Below, in pieces: positions 36,808-50,150 of a stretch of 64,000 nucleotides of DNA; position 1 is the stretch's first letter, and every line of letters starts with the position of its first letter. Location of the stretch: the NCBI GenBank assembly GCA_019914995.1, contig CM034138.1, forward strand, positions 7,198,535-7,262,534, written 5' to 3'. The translations under genes were made by a program, and so were the position numbers. A model generated the notes under the pieces. That model did not search any database. It was not told the DNA's origin and was given only the letters and a program-made list of their open reading frames with translations. Source of the stretch: Acanthochlamys bracteata. Its lineage: Eukaryota > Streptophyta > Magnoliopsida > Pandanales > Velloziaceae.

Positions 36808-38599
36808 GGAATTTGATCTGCATCAAAAAAATTCAAGTTTACTAGATAATTCTTAATCTCGAACTTGCGAGTAAGCGCGTGTTTCAAACGCCCGTAATTT
36901 CACTTTCTCTCGCTAGATTTTGAGTTTCGAACAGTTCATATATTTCAATTACACAAAGAACTTAGAACTTCACTTCCACATACGAAACTTTAGTTTCAAC
37001 TTTCTTATTTACACATTTTTCAATACAATTATATTTTTTAATTTTTGAACACTTTCAAAGACAATTAAAGTATAAACACTGAACTTTACTTTCACTTTAT
37101 TTTTAAAAAAATTCTATTTTTTATCTTTTATTTTTACGAAACTCAATTACGAACATTTGAAATACGTTATAAAAAATTATTTGGCACAGCATATTAACTA
37201 TTTTTTATTCAAAAAATGAAACCTCGTGTTTCCAAATTGAAAACAATTGACTGATGAATAAAATAGAACTGAATATGAATAATGACAATGTCTAGGGTTT
37301 ACAAGTAATAAATTAAGAACTTTAAAAATTATATACATCTTCATCATCTTCTTTCTTAAATCATGATAAATTTAATTATGATTAGTTGATGCGATAGCTA
37401 AAAAATAAATATTATTTTTATGCACAGTGTAGCACCGTTGTCGACGTCGATATTGTTTTCAGCCGTTTAGATATATATTGATGTGATCGTTTAGAAATAT
37501 GATTATTCTTTATTTCATATGTGGCACTTTCATACTAGCAACCGAAAAAAATTTAAATATTTTTTGTACACTAGTGCTTGATACACGTTGATGCTCGCTG
37601 CACGAAAAGAACGTTTGAAGTATTTAAAATAATTTTTTTAAAAATTTAAATTTGACTTTTTGTAGTTAAATATAAATTACAAAATAAATAATGTATTATT
37701 AAAATTTTAAAGTTTTAACATGAACACAGCAAGCAAGGATTTCAAAGAAGCATCTCCATATGAATATGCAAACCGTTATACCTGTTGCTTGCTACCTTCC
37801 ATTATGCGAAAATTAACTTATTAATTATTAATAATTATGATAATTAATAATTATTAAAGTTATTAATTATTAAGGGACACTTGCAAAAATTTTCAATTAT
37901 GTAGGAGTACAAATAGTGGAAAATAAGGAACACGACCGAAATTTTTAGATTTTCCAAAAGTAAACATGTGACCATTAAGCGATTTATTTTGAATAAGTTA
38001 CGATTCAGCATTTACAAAAAAGCACTTATGAAGTATGAACTAGTTATTTCGTCAGAAAAAAAGGCACCGCACGCCAACTGCTTATTACTATGTAATTAAT
38101 GCTTATAAATCGCTTATTTGAATGAATAAGCTATGCATAGAAAAGTGTTCAGTTAAAGAAATTTAATCCGGCTAATTCTAGTTTTAATCTGTAAAAGAAC
38201 TGCACGTCTTCATATATTGGAAGAGATTTTAGAACAATATAAACATGGATTGAAAAGGAGAACAAGTTGTAGATTTTAGAAAAAGGTGAGGATGGGTTTG
38301 TAATTGGTAGAATGGGCACATTATTAGAAAGAAGAGATGGCATTCTGCATAAGTTACTCTGCAGATTCACGTACAACATTTATTGGTAACATACTAAACC
38401 AGGTTACAAACTAAAAGCATTACACCAAACCAGGTTACACACTACACTAAAGGCCATGGACAACCATAACTACTTAAGCCAAAGTTGGTAGCTTGGCTAG
38501 CTATAACAAACATCACCATTATGGCGCAGCTTATTCAGTGAGAATTATTAATTAGCTAGAAAAAGGAACGTAACTAGCTCTCTTCACATTGATCAGAGC
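36808..38599. other. Gene-free stretch with an orphan upstream module
   Basis: The stretch at 36,808-36,867 (ATCTGCATCA, AAAATTCAAGTTTACTA, CTAATCTCGAACTTG-like) recurs at 40,994-41,053, suggesting tandem duplication of a larger block. At 37,320-37,625 lies a copy of the ribonuclease upstream module, including GATTAGTTGATGCGATAGCT and GATACACGTTGATGCTCGCT, with no intact gene directly behind it. The rest is AT-rich, with no gene seen. Confidence 0.55.
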
Positions 38600-39545
38600 T
38601 TAATGATCGGTCGGCGTCTTGATAATTTCGGCACCGTTCAAACCGTTAACTTTGAAGTTAGCCGGATAATTGACGGTGGACTTGCAGTTGGATCGAAGGA
38701 GCCAACCACGGCAAGGAACTGGAGTCTTTCCATCTGGGGTAACACAGATATTGATCCTGTAAAGCGTGTCCGTTTTCGTCGTACTGCATTCAATGTGGTA
38801 TGCAAACCCAAGCTTTTTCCTCAACGCAGTCTTGATACTTTCCAATTTGTAGGTCTTTGAAGGCACTATGTTGGCTTCCTTGAGGACCTTGTAGGGATTG
38901 TACCGAACAGCTGTGCGGAGGGCGTTGCTGAAGTAGTCTTCCTCCTTAAGCGTACCACAGCTGCCATATATATTCCACATCTGCCTCCAATTGTCCGTCC
39001 CGTTGTCGGCCAAACACCTCAAGTCCGGCCAGTAGACATTTAGACTAGGCACTAAATCTTCGATCTACCAATCATGCATATATTCAAGTGAATATATAAT
39101 TAAGTTGGTGATTGTGAATGGTACGTAGTAATATCACTAACCGCGTTCAAGTCGAAGCTGTTATACCCTGGCGCATTTTTACAGTAGTTCAATGTCTTAT
39201 TATAGTACACAAGTCCCCACACCAAGAAGTCGTCCTACGCACATAGCCAGACGTTGGCCGGCAGCACTTACGTAGAGAGGCCTGTAATCACAGACGTGCA
39301 GTAGTCCCATGACCGTTTGTTACGATATCTAATTTTTTAAATAAAATCTAAAAAATCTTTACAATACTCCAAAATTTACACCTTAACTGCGTATACAAGT
39401 AGACAAATTTTGGCAACACATAACAACTAATTAAGTACGTACACGTTTTTAAGTAGTTAGAAGGGCTTACGTAGAGAGGCAGGAGGGATGTATCACAGAC
39501 GTCGCGGGGGGATGCTGTAGACACGACATGACCGTTTGTTACGAT
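38600..39545 (-). pseudogene. T2-ribonuclease-like pseudogene (third copy)
   Basis: Exon 3 (39,064-38,600) is intact and very like the second gene: NVYWPDLRC, LKEEDYFSNALRTAV, TKTDTLYRINICVT. Its CAS II reads NWRQMWNIYGSC, again without either catalytic residue. Exon 2 (from about 39,266 to 39,142) has lost its first part, including WPG.FC, and has a one-base deletion after SGY that shifts the frame. The exon-1 tail is present twice (about 39,267-39,340 and 39,468-39,545). The signal-peptide exon and its ATG are missing. The gene cannot make a full protein, although exon 3 remains open. Confidence 0.85.
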
Positions 39546-39559
39546 ATCTAATTTTTTTA

Positions 39560-42135
39560 AATAAAATCTTTCTAAATTAAATACTCCAAATATAGAAAGG
39601 AATCAAATATTTTTATCATGCCCCACAAAAAATAACAATCTTGGACAAAGAAAGAGATTCCAATCTTGGAGATGTTGAAAGAAAATGATAAAGGACCACA
39701 AGCAAAGTGATCCTAATAAAATGAAAATTGATGGCAATATGATGATCCTATAATGAAAATTGAATTAGAGCACCACTTTGAACTTTGTCCCTAATAAAAT
39801 GAAAATATTATTTTTAATTCAAAAAATAAGCTTATTTTATAAATATTTTAAAATATTTTTATTTTATAAAACTTTTTATAATAAATAGTTTCAAATATTC
39901 GCTTAGTGGCATCAGAGCCATGTTACTTTTATATATGAAATCACTTTCTAAAAGAATATTTTAATAAATTTTGTTATTTATTTTGTATTAAAAGTAGCTT
40001 TTAATACGCATTTTGAATACAAAATTTCTTTTACTTATTTTAAAAAACTTTATTTAAACCAAAAAAAAAAAAGAATACCAGTTCCACTTGAAAAAATTCA
40101 TCAGCATGGAGGTAGATTCATTATCTACCATTATGTTAATTTGTTAGTTTTTAGGTTTTCAGCCTGTTCTTAGTAAAAAAAGACAAACATCCTACTAATA
40201 CAAACTATGATTGTATTCTGTAGACAATATTGGAAAAAAAAGAGTATTTGTTATTATAATTTGATTTAAGAGTTACAGCAATCAAATATTTTATACTTTT
40301 TCTTATCATTCCAACCAACATGATCACTTTCAAAAAAAAAATCTTTAGCCTAGCGTCGATTTGGCATTTCATTTTAAAAAAGTAATTTTTTAATAATTAA
40401 TATATATTTTTTACAAAATTAAAAAAATTTATTTAAAGATTTAGCAAATATAAAAAAGTTTACATAGTAAAATTTTTTATATTATTTATGTTTATTATAT
40501 TTAGATAAAAAAATAAAATACAATTTTTTAAAAATAAAAATATTTTCTATTTAAAAAAATTCTATTTCAACTTGTGCGCAATTTTCATTACGTACGCAAT
40601 TTATGTTGTATTCTCAGTAAGTTTGTATTCAACATTATGTGCATATTACTAAATACTTTTGAAAAAAAAAAATTTTAAACATAAAAATATTTTAATAAAC
40701 AAATTTTAATTTTTATTTAAAAAATGATATAGTAATTAAATTTTACGAAATTTTAAATTTTTATATTTTAAACGATCAGTAACCAATTGGTAAGGTGGTA
40801 CTTCTATATTAAAATGCTTAATCTTTGAAGATGAGGGAGAGGAGAAAGCTGGTTCTAGATCTAGATTGAAGGTGAGGGGGGTGGGTGAGTGGGAGGGGGA
40901 AGAGTTTTTAGGAAATTGCAGTGTTTGCGGAAGTGCACCGAAACAGTAATGGTGAAAATGAGTTGGCAATAGAAAAACTTTCAGTTCATATAAGGAATTT
41001 ATCTGCATCACAAAAATTCAAGTTTACTAAATAATTCCTAATCTCGAACTTGTCTCTACGGGTTGATCTTAAGAAACAGTTCAAAATCAATTGAACTAAC
41101 TATATATTAGTGTCCATACGTAATTCGGAAGTAATGGCAGGTACTAACCAGAGCCAAGTCGGAAGAGTATCAAGCTGCAAGTGCTGCCATCACCATGAAC
41201 GTATTCTGCGCATGCTCGGATCGATCTCGCCGAGGACATCGATGTTTCTATACATCTCGAATTCCTTGATTGCAAGGTTATTCAGCGCCTCTCGTTCCAT
41301 GCTCCTCCATCTTAATTCTATTTTCATTTTCCTTCCCTGCAGCTTCTTTCGCTTGTTGTTGTTTCGTTACTGAAACTATAAACTTTAACTGAAAAGTGAC
41401 AAGAGGAAAAAGAAAGTAGAGACTGGCATGGCTGTTTTTATCGTTCTATCTTTAGCGTATAGGTAACTGAAAGTATTTGAACCTTGTGGAAGCTTAGGGT
41501 TCCTCTAGATACGAATTACCACAAACTTAGTGTGGACAACAGGAAACCATACCAATGTGCGGCTGAAATGGAACCGATATACGGTATCCTGGTTACATAA
41601 GGTTCCTACTCTAGAATGCTGAGTTACAGATGCAAACTCAGATAGCTAAAAAACTAGAGGCAGAGGGACAAATAAAACTTCTCCTAAGAAGCTCACAGGA
41701 CAAATGTCTTGATACAAAGGATCTCTACGGAATTTTATATCAAAGCTGTATCCATCCTTGTGAAATCTTTCAAGTTCAGATTACCTATAACACAACGTGG
41801 GAAAGTTGGTTCTCAAGAATACCTCTTCAGATGTGTCCATACAACTTTAAAATATGATACAACCTTCCCAGTGAAAGAACAAAAAGAAAAAGAAAAGATG
41901 CAACTTATAACTTAACTCGAAATTAATTTCTTCAAAACTCAACGAACAAAGGTACAGAACTTTTGAAACTTAAAAGCTTTCTTTTTGAAGTAAAGAACTG
42001 GGAAGGAAAAGATGAGCAATTCAATCTTGTGCACAGAAGCTTCCTCTCATGCATAACACGAACAACCGTTCACAATGTACCCCGTTTAGCTATGTATATG
42101 TAAGGGATTTAGGCGCAGGCAGCTCCTGAAACAAT
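39560..42135. other. Gene-free region between the ribonuclease cluster and AP1M
   Basis: AT-rich. A Tourist-like body lies at about 40,358-40,570. A purine-rich patch (GAGGGAGAGGAGAAAG, GGGGGTGGGTGAGTGGGAGG) lies at 40,830-40,900, and a copy of the 36,808 stretch at 40,994-41,053. A GC-richer patch at 41,110-41,320 encodes on the minus strand a short frame starting MEREALNNLAIKEFEMYRNI (36 aa) that I do not recognise. 41,900-42,130 is probably the AP1M 3' untranslated region. Confidence 0.5.
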
Positions 42136-45100
42136 CTAGATAAGCCTCAGCTCATACTCGCCAGCCATTGTGATGTACCTCACCCATGGAAGTGCCTGAT
42201 ACCCACTCTTTTCAATGATCTTTAGGTAACGGACCTAGAAGTTTCACATAAATTAGCCATCTATACAGAATGCATAATTAAAATTGCAATGGGAAATAAT
42301 AATAGCTTAAAGGCAAAAGCTACAAGTCATAGATCTTCAATAAAGCCTTTTCTTAGTGAGGTGGGGTCGGCTACATAGATACTTCTAAATCCATATACTA
42401 AAATTTGACAAAATTTTATGGGATATCAGTTCAAAATTTTCAAGCTATACATGCACACTAGGTATAGACCAAATATTGTAGACCAAGTACCTGTATTCCT
42501 GAAACTGTAAAATATGGGATCTCAAACTTAACACGTATTGGTGCCTTCTTATCTGGCATTGCTTCTTCAGCAGTTATACTGGGAAGAATGAATTCTGCTC
42601 TCAACATATATTCCTGAAAGAGGAAAATTTTAAAAGATACTTGAACATTCTTGTCAAGGTTTATCACACTACTAAGTATTCTTACAACCCTCTAGTGCAA
42701 AGTCACCGTAAGAAAGGCAATATGTGCGCTACCTTCCCACCAGGGAAAGATTTTATCTTCCAGACCAGTGCATCATTTTCAGGTGCATAGGAAGCAGATC
42801 CCATGGAAGTACGTACATTAGGATTTGTAGCATCAGAAGGTACAGGTAGTTCAATCTCAACATTTGTAGCAGTACTAGAGAAAACCAGAAAACATAATCA
42901 TCACAAAATACCAAAAAGTTAATCCATCAGTATATACCTTATAAAATATCCTGACTTACTCAAATGTTGTGAGTTATACAGGAAATATGAGGAAACATGT
43001 GCTGTATGCTTAGAATATTTTTGACTTTTATCTCACTATGTATGCATTAAATACTAGAGCAAAAAAGATACACAAAAACTTAGAAATTCTTGCTCACACT
43101 ACCAGCAATAATTTAGTGATGTCAACTCAAGATAAGAAATGCTACTCCAATATATATTTAATTACTTTGTAAAACAATAATTCTCATATGGCTATACAAT
43201 TTAACTATTTGCATGAACTTGCAAGCAGCTTGGTGGTTGGCAGTCAATTACTTCAGCTTTAGCCAGATTACCAGAGAAAGGACTTCCGTCACCTATTTTA
43301 ATTCAAGCTTTTCTTCCTACACAATGTATTCAGACCTATATTATATTGTAAGGACTCACATTAGCAAGCCAAAAGTTTGCAAGTTGAGTATAGTTCACAT
43401 GCTGAGATGGTAACAAATTGGAACGCTAAGATGGATGACCTGCATATGCAGTTACTAGCCAAATGATGCAACCCGGACTGCATCACTTGGCTACATAACT
43501 GACTATGCAGGCTGTGTTTATGAAACTAATTTATCCATTATGAAGTTGGCCTTACGAACAACATAACAATTGCATATACAGATGAGGCAGTGGTCTACCA
43601 CCATGTAACATTTGACAAAAAAAGGGGGAAATGTACCTTCTTTCCTTGAACTGGCTTCTTGCCTTAACCATGAACTCGATTCTACTTCTTGAATGTCTCT
43701 CGACTTGAGCTTCCACCCAGATAAGAGGCTTTACCTGCATGTACACATTGAAATTTCATGTATTGCTGTAGCTGCTAACAAATCATTACGATCAGGAGAC
43801 AGATAATGTTATCCAATGTGCAACCTGAGTACTCAATCTGTATGTCATTAGATCGAAGGCTCCATCTGGAGGTATGAAGGAAATAGTCCTGTCATTCTCA
43901 AATCTGGCTAGGCGAACACATCTGAGCAGGATAAGAGAAAGAAATTACTTTTTAAATCAATGAACTATGTAGTACTTCTGGTCAAAAGAATTCGTCAACA
44001 TATCACTTATAACAAGCGGATCACTGAAAAACATACTGATGGAACTTTATATCATCCAGATCTATAGCTTTTCCTTTCGTAGCCCGTCCTTGAGCTTCCA
44101 GTAGAACTCGATCATTTAGCCCAAGCTTACATTCTGGCATGCCACTGCATATAAAAGAGAGAATTAACGTAGCTCCCAGCTTACGGATACATTTAAAACA
44201 AAAATAAACAAAATTCTCACAAGTTTGCTCTTTCATTAAGCAACAGCTTGCAGTATGATCACGTGAATGTACAACATAAAATGATCTATAGCACGAATAA
44301 TAGCAACTACGCAAGATTATAACCAGAATTCTTTACTCCTACTCAAACAAAGACAAGGCAACCATGAATCTATACCGAGAACATGGCTACCAGTAATTTC
44401 TAGGATTTAGATGCTACATCTAAAGAGAATCTATAAGCCTTCACAAATAACTGTCATGACTGTTATCATATATTCAGTTTAGCAGTCACTCTTTATTGAG
44501 ATACATAAGACCCATGAGTTTCTTTGTAAAAGCAGTTTTCTAAGAACATCAACCTAAGCATAGTGGATCGGTAGGACAAGGTACCTAAAATAACCTGCAC
44601 AAAGCCAAAAGGTTCACTGACAAGTCCTTTACGTAGATTTCTTTCTTTAAAGGACAAGAAGCAAAGCTTGAACCTCAATCAATACCTTTTTGAAAATATC
44701 CAAACACTTGTCCCAGTAATCTTGTCAAACAGCCAGCTTGCAAAAGTTATCTAGGACATAGCTAAGGATGAAGTTTTAAGAGAAATTTCATCTGTAAGTT
44801 AATTTTGTTATTCTTATTAGCAACATGAACTTGGGTTAATGCCCTATATAATTTGCATAAGGTCTGACTAAAAATGTTTTTTAAATTAGGATTTAATCGA
44901 AATTGACTTTCAAATGCTTTCTTATACACAAGAAAAGGCACCCAATCTAGTACATTACTAGTAATGTAGTTACAAGTTTCTCCTATTTAAATAGGATTCC
45001 ATAAAAGATAAATGAAAGGCATCCGACCCTGATTTTTCTTTTTATCGATAATTCCTTCCAACACTCTTGTTTAGAGATGGTATATATTGAAACCGTTACT

Positions 45101-48100
45101 TCATGTCCTGGTTTCGTATGATCCTCAGCCCTTTTATTAATTGAGATAACCATAGAGTCCCATCCAAAAATATATAGACATGCATCCATTTCTATGGCAA
45201 ACAAACCAGCTACCGCCTTGCCATGTCCTTTCTTAATATAGTGATATATAATCTCAGGACAAGAACCCATAGCTAGCTCAGGAAAGACTAAACTGATTAT
45301 TTCTGACAACATGCATATCTATCCATATTACTACTTTGATCTTTTTCCAAATTTCACACAAACACGCTAAAAAGAAAAAAAGATGCAGCTACTAATCCTA
45401 ATCTAAAGATAATGTGTTATTATCATCCTTCAGACTTCATGTTAAAAGGCCTTTCAATATCCCAATTTTTTCTTCTAACTTCGTATCAGTGAAAGCTCAT
45501 TATGAATTATTCAAATATTCGTGGTAAGTTGATAGACATTTGTCTCAACTCAAGTCCAATCAATTTGCATCCCAACTGGTTCATTCAAGAAACAGGGGAT
45601 CACCACAAAGCTTCAAATGGAGCCATTTAAATGTCTAAGTGAAACTATTATTTTTGAGGATCTGCATCAATGGCAAACAATGCTCCTACATACACCGGAG
45701 GACTGGTATGCACGACAACAATATGTCATCTACATTTTTAAATTCAGGTTGCTTATAGGTCAAAGGGTAGAAAGATATTAACTCTTTCTAAGATGGGGGG
45801 ATGCACCAGCGGAGAATTACAGTCAAAAAGAAAGACTAACAACTACAGATACTCAAAGGTTGTAATTATGAAGTATCTAGAAATGAAGCATTTAAAGTTA
45901 TATGGGACCATAACTCAAACTTATCTTTGAAATAAAGAAATATTCTAAGAAGGAAGAAGACCAAATATGCACCTTAAATAGGTCCTCATTTTCAATGCTC
46001 CAACAACATCGGAACGTATAATTTGACCATTGCTATTGACTAGAATATTAACACTTTCTACAACATCCAAGAAAACCTATAGAAACAGAGAGCCATAGTT
46101 ATTAGTTGAAAGATGAAGGTCTGAAAATTAACAGCCAGGACACAACCTACTTCATTTTTCTTGTAGCGAACCCCCTCACTACGCCAGGACACAGCATTAG
46201 TGACAGCCATAGGAGGTCTCTGTGTGACTTCCATCCTGTACGCATCCGTCTTGATGAACTCACTAAGAATCTTTGCTTCTGTGTACTGGGGATACCCAAA
46301 GTCCATCATCTCATCAAGTAACTCATACTGTCAAAGCAGTAAATGTATCAAATTTCGAGACAGAAACATCTCGGCTACAATGGTCACAGGATTATAATTC
46401 CAACAATGAAAATACAATAAATGACTAAAAGGTTGGCATCTTACAACAACAACAAAATTATCTCTTAGTGACTCTTCCTCCAGCTCTTCAAAGTAATGCT
46501 TAAAGACCTGCACAACAACGCATGCACTTCAGTCTCTCAGGCCACCCACCTTGCCAACAAATAGATGACATACAACATATTTGTGACTGCGAAGTAAATG
46601 AGAAATGTTCTGCACAGGAGCTAGTTTGAGGATGCACCCTATTGCTGTTACCAAACATTTCAATCGAGAGGAATTTGAAAGGTAAAAAAGGTTAAAAGAG
46701 CTTCCATTTTGAAGTTAAATTAACCAATAGCTGAAGTGCTGGGTTTCTAATTAACAAAAAAAAAAATGTTGCCATTCTAAAAAATTCTCATATTTTCTTT
46801 AAGAAATCTTTTTGTTTCTGAATAATGAGCACCAAGGAAAAAAGGAAAAAGCGTACAAGATATAAATTCAAAACTGCAGATAGAATCCCTTCAAAAAGTT
46901 AACGCAATCCTATAATCCTACAGCAAATATAACCTACCCCAGAGCAGATCCTCCACTCTACTTCAGAAAGTTCAAAAGACAATTCCACAATGTTATATCA
47001 GTAAGTATATCAAAAGTTAAAGGGGAGGGATAGGAGTATTGCAGTCCTTATGCACACTCCACGCCCGTTTGTGACCGTGGAGATCTCCAAATCTAATATC
47101 TACCATTGGATATGAAGAACTATGAGTCAGTAACATGCTGACAAAATTTCATCTCAATTGAATTATGAATCGACTTCCATCCGGTCACTTGATCAAGATG
47201 ACTATATATATATATAGATTGTCAACTTTTACTATTTGTATCATAATGATCAACCTGGAGTGTGCATAAGGGCTGAAGTGCCCCTATCCCATCCCAAAGT
47301 TAAAACTGAACTAGTAAACTAAAAATAGAATCAAGAGTTAAGATTGTACTTACATCAATAACCCGGTGGAGGAATAGCAGTATGCTGGCAGCATTGCAGT
47401 TCTGCCGGGCAGCCGTCATGAGGAAAACGTTGCTGTGCTGTATGAACATGTAAGTCACACCATTGTCATACACCACAGGATCTTGAGTCTCCGGGTCACC
47501 CTATATATCAATCCAACGCAGTTCAATATGAGTTGAAGTAGCATTTATAAACAAATACATCATGGTTCACCTTAGGATGAATCAACTTCTTATTTCAGTA
47601 TAATTTAAGCATAACGAAATGCTCAAAGCAAATATTATTCAAATTACTGCTGTAGTAACGCGAGATACTGGAAAACTCATGCAAATCCTCCAGATTCTAG
47701 TGGATTCAGTAAGTATAACTGCAGAGAGTTTGATGTCTCAACTTTTCATTTCACTATAATTTAAGTATAACCAAAATCTGAGTTTTAGCACATCGAACCT
47801 GATATTGTGTCAACATGTAATTCAGTAAACCTTCAGAATAACCAAATGCAATAACGCACAAAATTTCTATGATCCGGTGTTGTGTAGACAACGGAATTCA
47901 GCACGAATTCCCAAGTAAACCAATGCATTGAACAAGAACTTGATTGATTGAGCGTCCTTTTGTTGACATTGAATCAGGAAGAAAAATAAAAAAAAATCTT
48001 TACTATGAAAAAACTCCAAATAACTTAGAAACGAAAACATGAGTTTAATTGATGAATATGCTACCTGAAATTCAGTGTTAAAATCCAATGCCAACATAAT

Positions 48101-48395
48101 ATTCATTTAACCAACATATTATTCACTTAACTAGTGTTTGATTAATCGAGCGATGTTGAATTCCGCTAAAGCCAACAAAAACCAAAAGTCATAATACAAC
48201 CGAATCAAAAAAGAAACGAAACAATCCATTCGATTGGCGATTCCTGTTAGTTTTGTTCAAATTTACCTCTTTTTCGATGAGTTTGGTGAAGAAGCGCTCG
48301 GCTTGCACAGCGGAGACATCACCGCGGTAATCTCTCCAAACAAGCACCCGGCCCTTGATGTCGAGCAGGAACAGCGCCGATACTGCTCCCGCCAT
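42136..48395 (-). CDS. AP1M: AP-1 complex subunit mu
   Basis: Medium chain of the AP-1 clathrin adaptor, which sorts cargo at the trans-Golgi network/early endosome by reading YXXphi signals. Eleven exons with consistent phases: 48,395-48,267; 47,500-47,354; 46,507-46,445; 46,327-46,151; 46,076-45,973; 44,144-44,037; 43,921-43,825; 43,734-43,637; 42,874-42,733; 42,613-42,491; 42,234-42,136, giving 428 aa, the usual plant length. The longin-like N-domain is at about 1-140 (AGAVSALFLLDIKGRVLVWR, FEELEEESLRDNFVVVYELL). The mu homology domain is at about 170-426 (YKKNEVFLDVVESVNILV, GMPECKLGLNDRVLLEAQGR, ISFIPPDGAFDLMTYRLSTQ, LPWVRYITMAGEYELRLI). The ATG at 48,393-48,395 is the family start; an in-frame GTG six bases upstream was ignored. 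No frameshift or stop is visible. The gene is probably essential and active. Intron 2 carries a 274-bp Mutator-like MITE. Confidence 0.97.
47022..47295. mobile_element. Mutator-like MITE in AP1M intron 2
   Basis: Terminal inverted repeats of about 40 bp, left GGGGAGGGATAGGAGTATTG then CAGTCCTTATGCACACTCCA. The reverse complement of the right end is GGGATGGGATAGGGGCACTT then CAGCCCTTATGCACACTCCA. A perfect 9-bp target duplication AAAGTTAAA flanks it (47,013-47,021 and 47,296-47,304). A 9-bp duplication with long TIRs is typical of Mutator elements. It is non-coding. Confidence 0.9.
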
Positions 48396-50150
48396 TACCA
48401 CTCGTCCAGATCTCTTTTCTCCCGATCAATATTTTTCTTCCTCTCTCTCTTATTTGATGAACCAATCAATGAATAAATTGGATCTGGAGATCTATACTGA
48501 AATTTCAGATCTTTGGAAACCTGATAACTCCAGCTGCTGGAGAACTGTTTTTTTTTCCGTTGAGAAATCAATCAATCAACCATGAATCAAACCAGTAATC
48601 ATCAATTCATGCCGAAGAAGAAAATGAAGGTAGGAAAAAACACTAGAATATAAAAAGCAGTAGAAGAACAAGAGTACAGAGTTTTGTGTCAGGAATTTTC
48701 AATCTGGATCAAAAGTTTTCATGCCAAGCTAGCAAGGTGATGACAGTGGTTTGGCTTCGAGTCGTTTTGGAAACTGATGACTCGATCTGGGTTTGATTGA
48801 CATGGTTAGAGTCGGTTTGTGTTTGGAAAGAGACCATCGTCGCTGGGTTCAAACGTTTCCGGCCGGATTCTATAAGCGCGTTTACGTAACACCAAAATTT
48901 TACTTTCTTTAAATTTATTTTTAATATAAAATAATAAATAATTTTAATAAATTATTTATACTAATTTTTTTTTCAAAATTTAATTTTTAAACTAATTTTA
49001 ATACAAAATTAATATAAAATTTATTTTTATTAAATATTTTAATTTAAATTAAAAAATTTTTAAACTTATTTTTAAAAAAATGAATTCGTTTCAAGATAAA
49101 CACACTTTATAATCTTATATGTTGGATCTCATTCATTCCTTCACTTTTATTGGGTTTTCTATGAAGCTTCATGATCCAAAACCTGCTTATAATGCGAGCG
49201 CGATTCGAAACAAATGAAGCACCATTTTGTGAAAAATATTTGCAATTTTAACCTATCCTTTTAGAATCTTGCAAATAGAAAAAACGCTCTCTATACATTA
49301 TTTACATTTAAAAGTGTTGAGGGCTCTGATATAGTTTTAATGCAAGTGCTTCCATGAACAAGATGATATGATATGGCATTACTGTAAATGCTCATTTGAA
49401 ATATAACCCACAATCTCATTACAAATTTATAACACTGTCGTGAGAAAATTAAACTATGCTCTGATATTAATTATAAGTACTATATATTATTACAAAAAAT
49501 CATTCTTGTTTAGTTTGGTATTATTTGTCTTTTGCTAGTCAAGAGAGAGCTTCTTCATCTCCAAGCATTCGCTGATTTTGAGTGATTCTATAGAATGGAA
49601 ATGCAAACGATATACGCCTACGCAAGTTAGGCAATATAATAGGATAGGGATATTTGAAAGTAATACCAAACATTCTCTTAATTTCTCTAGGCTTTTGAAT
49701 ATAGAGTCTTGTAGGTTGCTTTCCCGTTCAATTTTCCCGTGCCTACGACTCTTGCAAACTCTCGCAGCCAAAAAGGCACGGGGTAATAATGCATGGAAGA
49801 TTGATGACCCGTGCAATATGTTTTAACTTATTATAGTACATAATACATAGATCTTGTGAATTCTTATAACTAGAAGGTTGTATATTTCAAGGGTGTTTGA
49901 ACGATTCACTATATCAAATCCACAAAGTCTTCGCTAAAACTAATCCTTAAAAATTAGAGGCATCGTCCCATGTCACGTCCAAATAGTTGCATTAGAAGGG
50001 ACCTTAATAATTTTTATGTTTTTTAATTTTTTAATAAATTTTTAAATATTTATAAAAAATATATTAAAAATGTAAAATGAAAAATTCAAAAATTGTTTTC
50101 GTTGTAAGCGATACTAAACGCTTTCCCTCTTTTCTTTTATTTAAATTATT
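48396..50150. other. AP1M 5' region and gene-free DNA
   Basis: 48,396-48,700 is likely the AP1M leader and promoter, with a CTCTCTCTC run at 48,440-48,452. A GCGTGTTTACT-family MITE-like stretch is at 48,875-49,112. The rest has only short frames that I do not support. Confidence 0.5.

Noticed and set aside
48399-48401. GTG two codons upstream as start of AP-1 mu
   Set aside because: The ATG at 48,393-48,395 gives the family N-terminus MAGAVSALF and the usual 428 aa; a GTG start is not expected in a plant nuclear gene.
49535-49816. Minus-strand frame of 93 aa with a leucine-rich end (SLKISECLEMKKLSLD)
   Set aside because: It vaguely recalls NB-LRR repeats, but there is a single short match, no second repeat and no neighbouring exon; chance is a good explanation.
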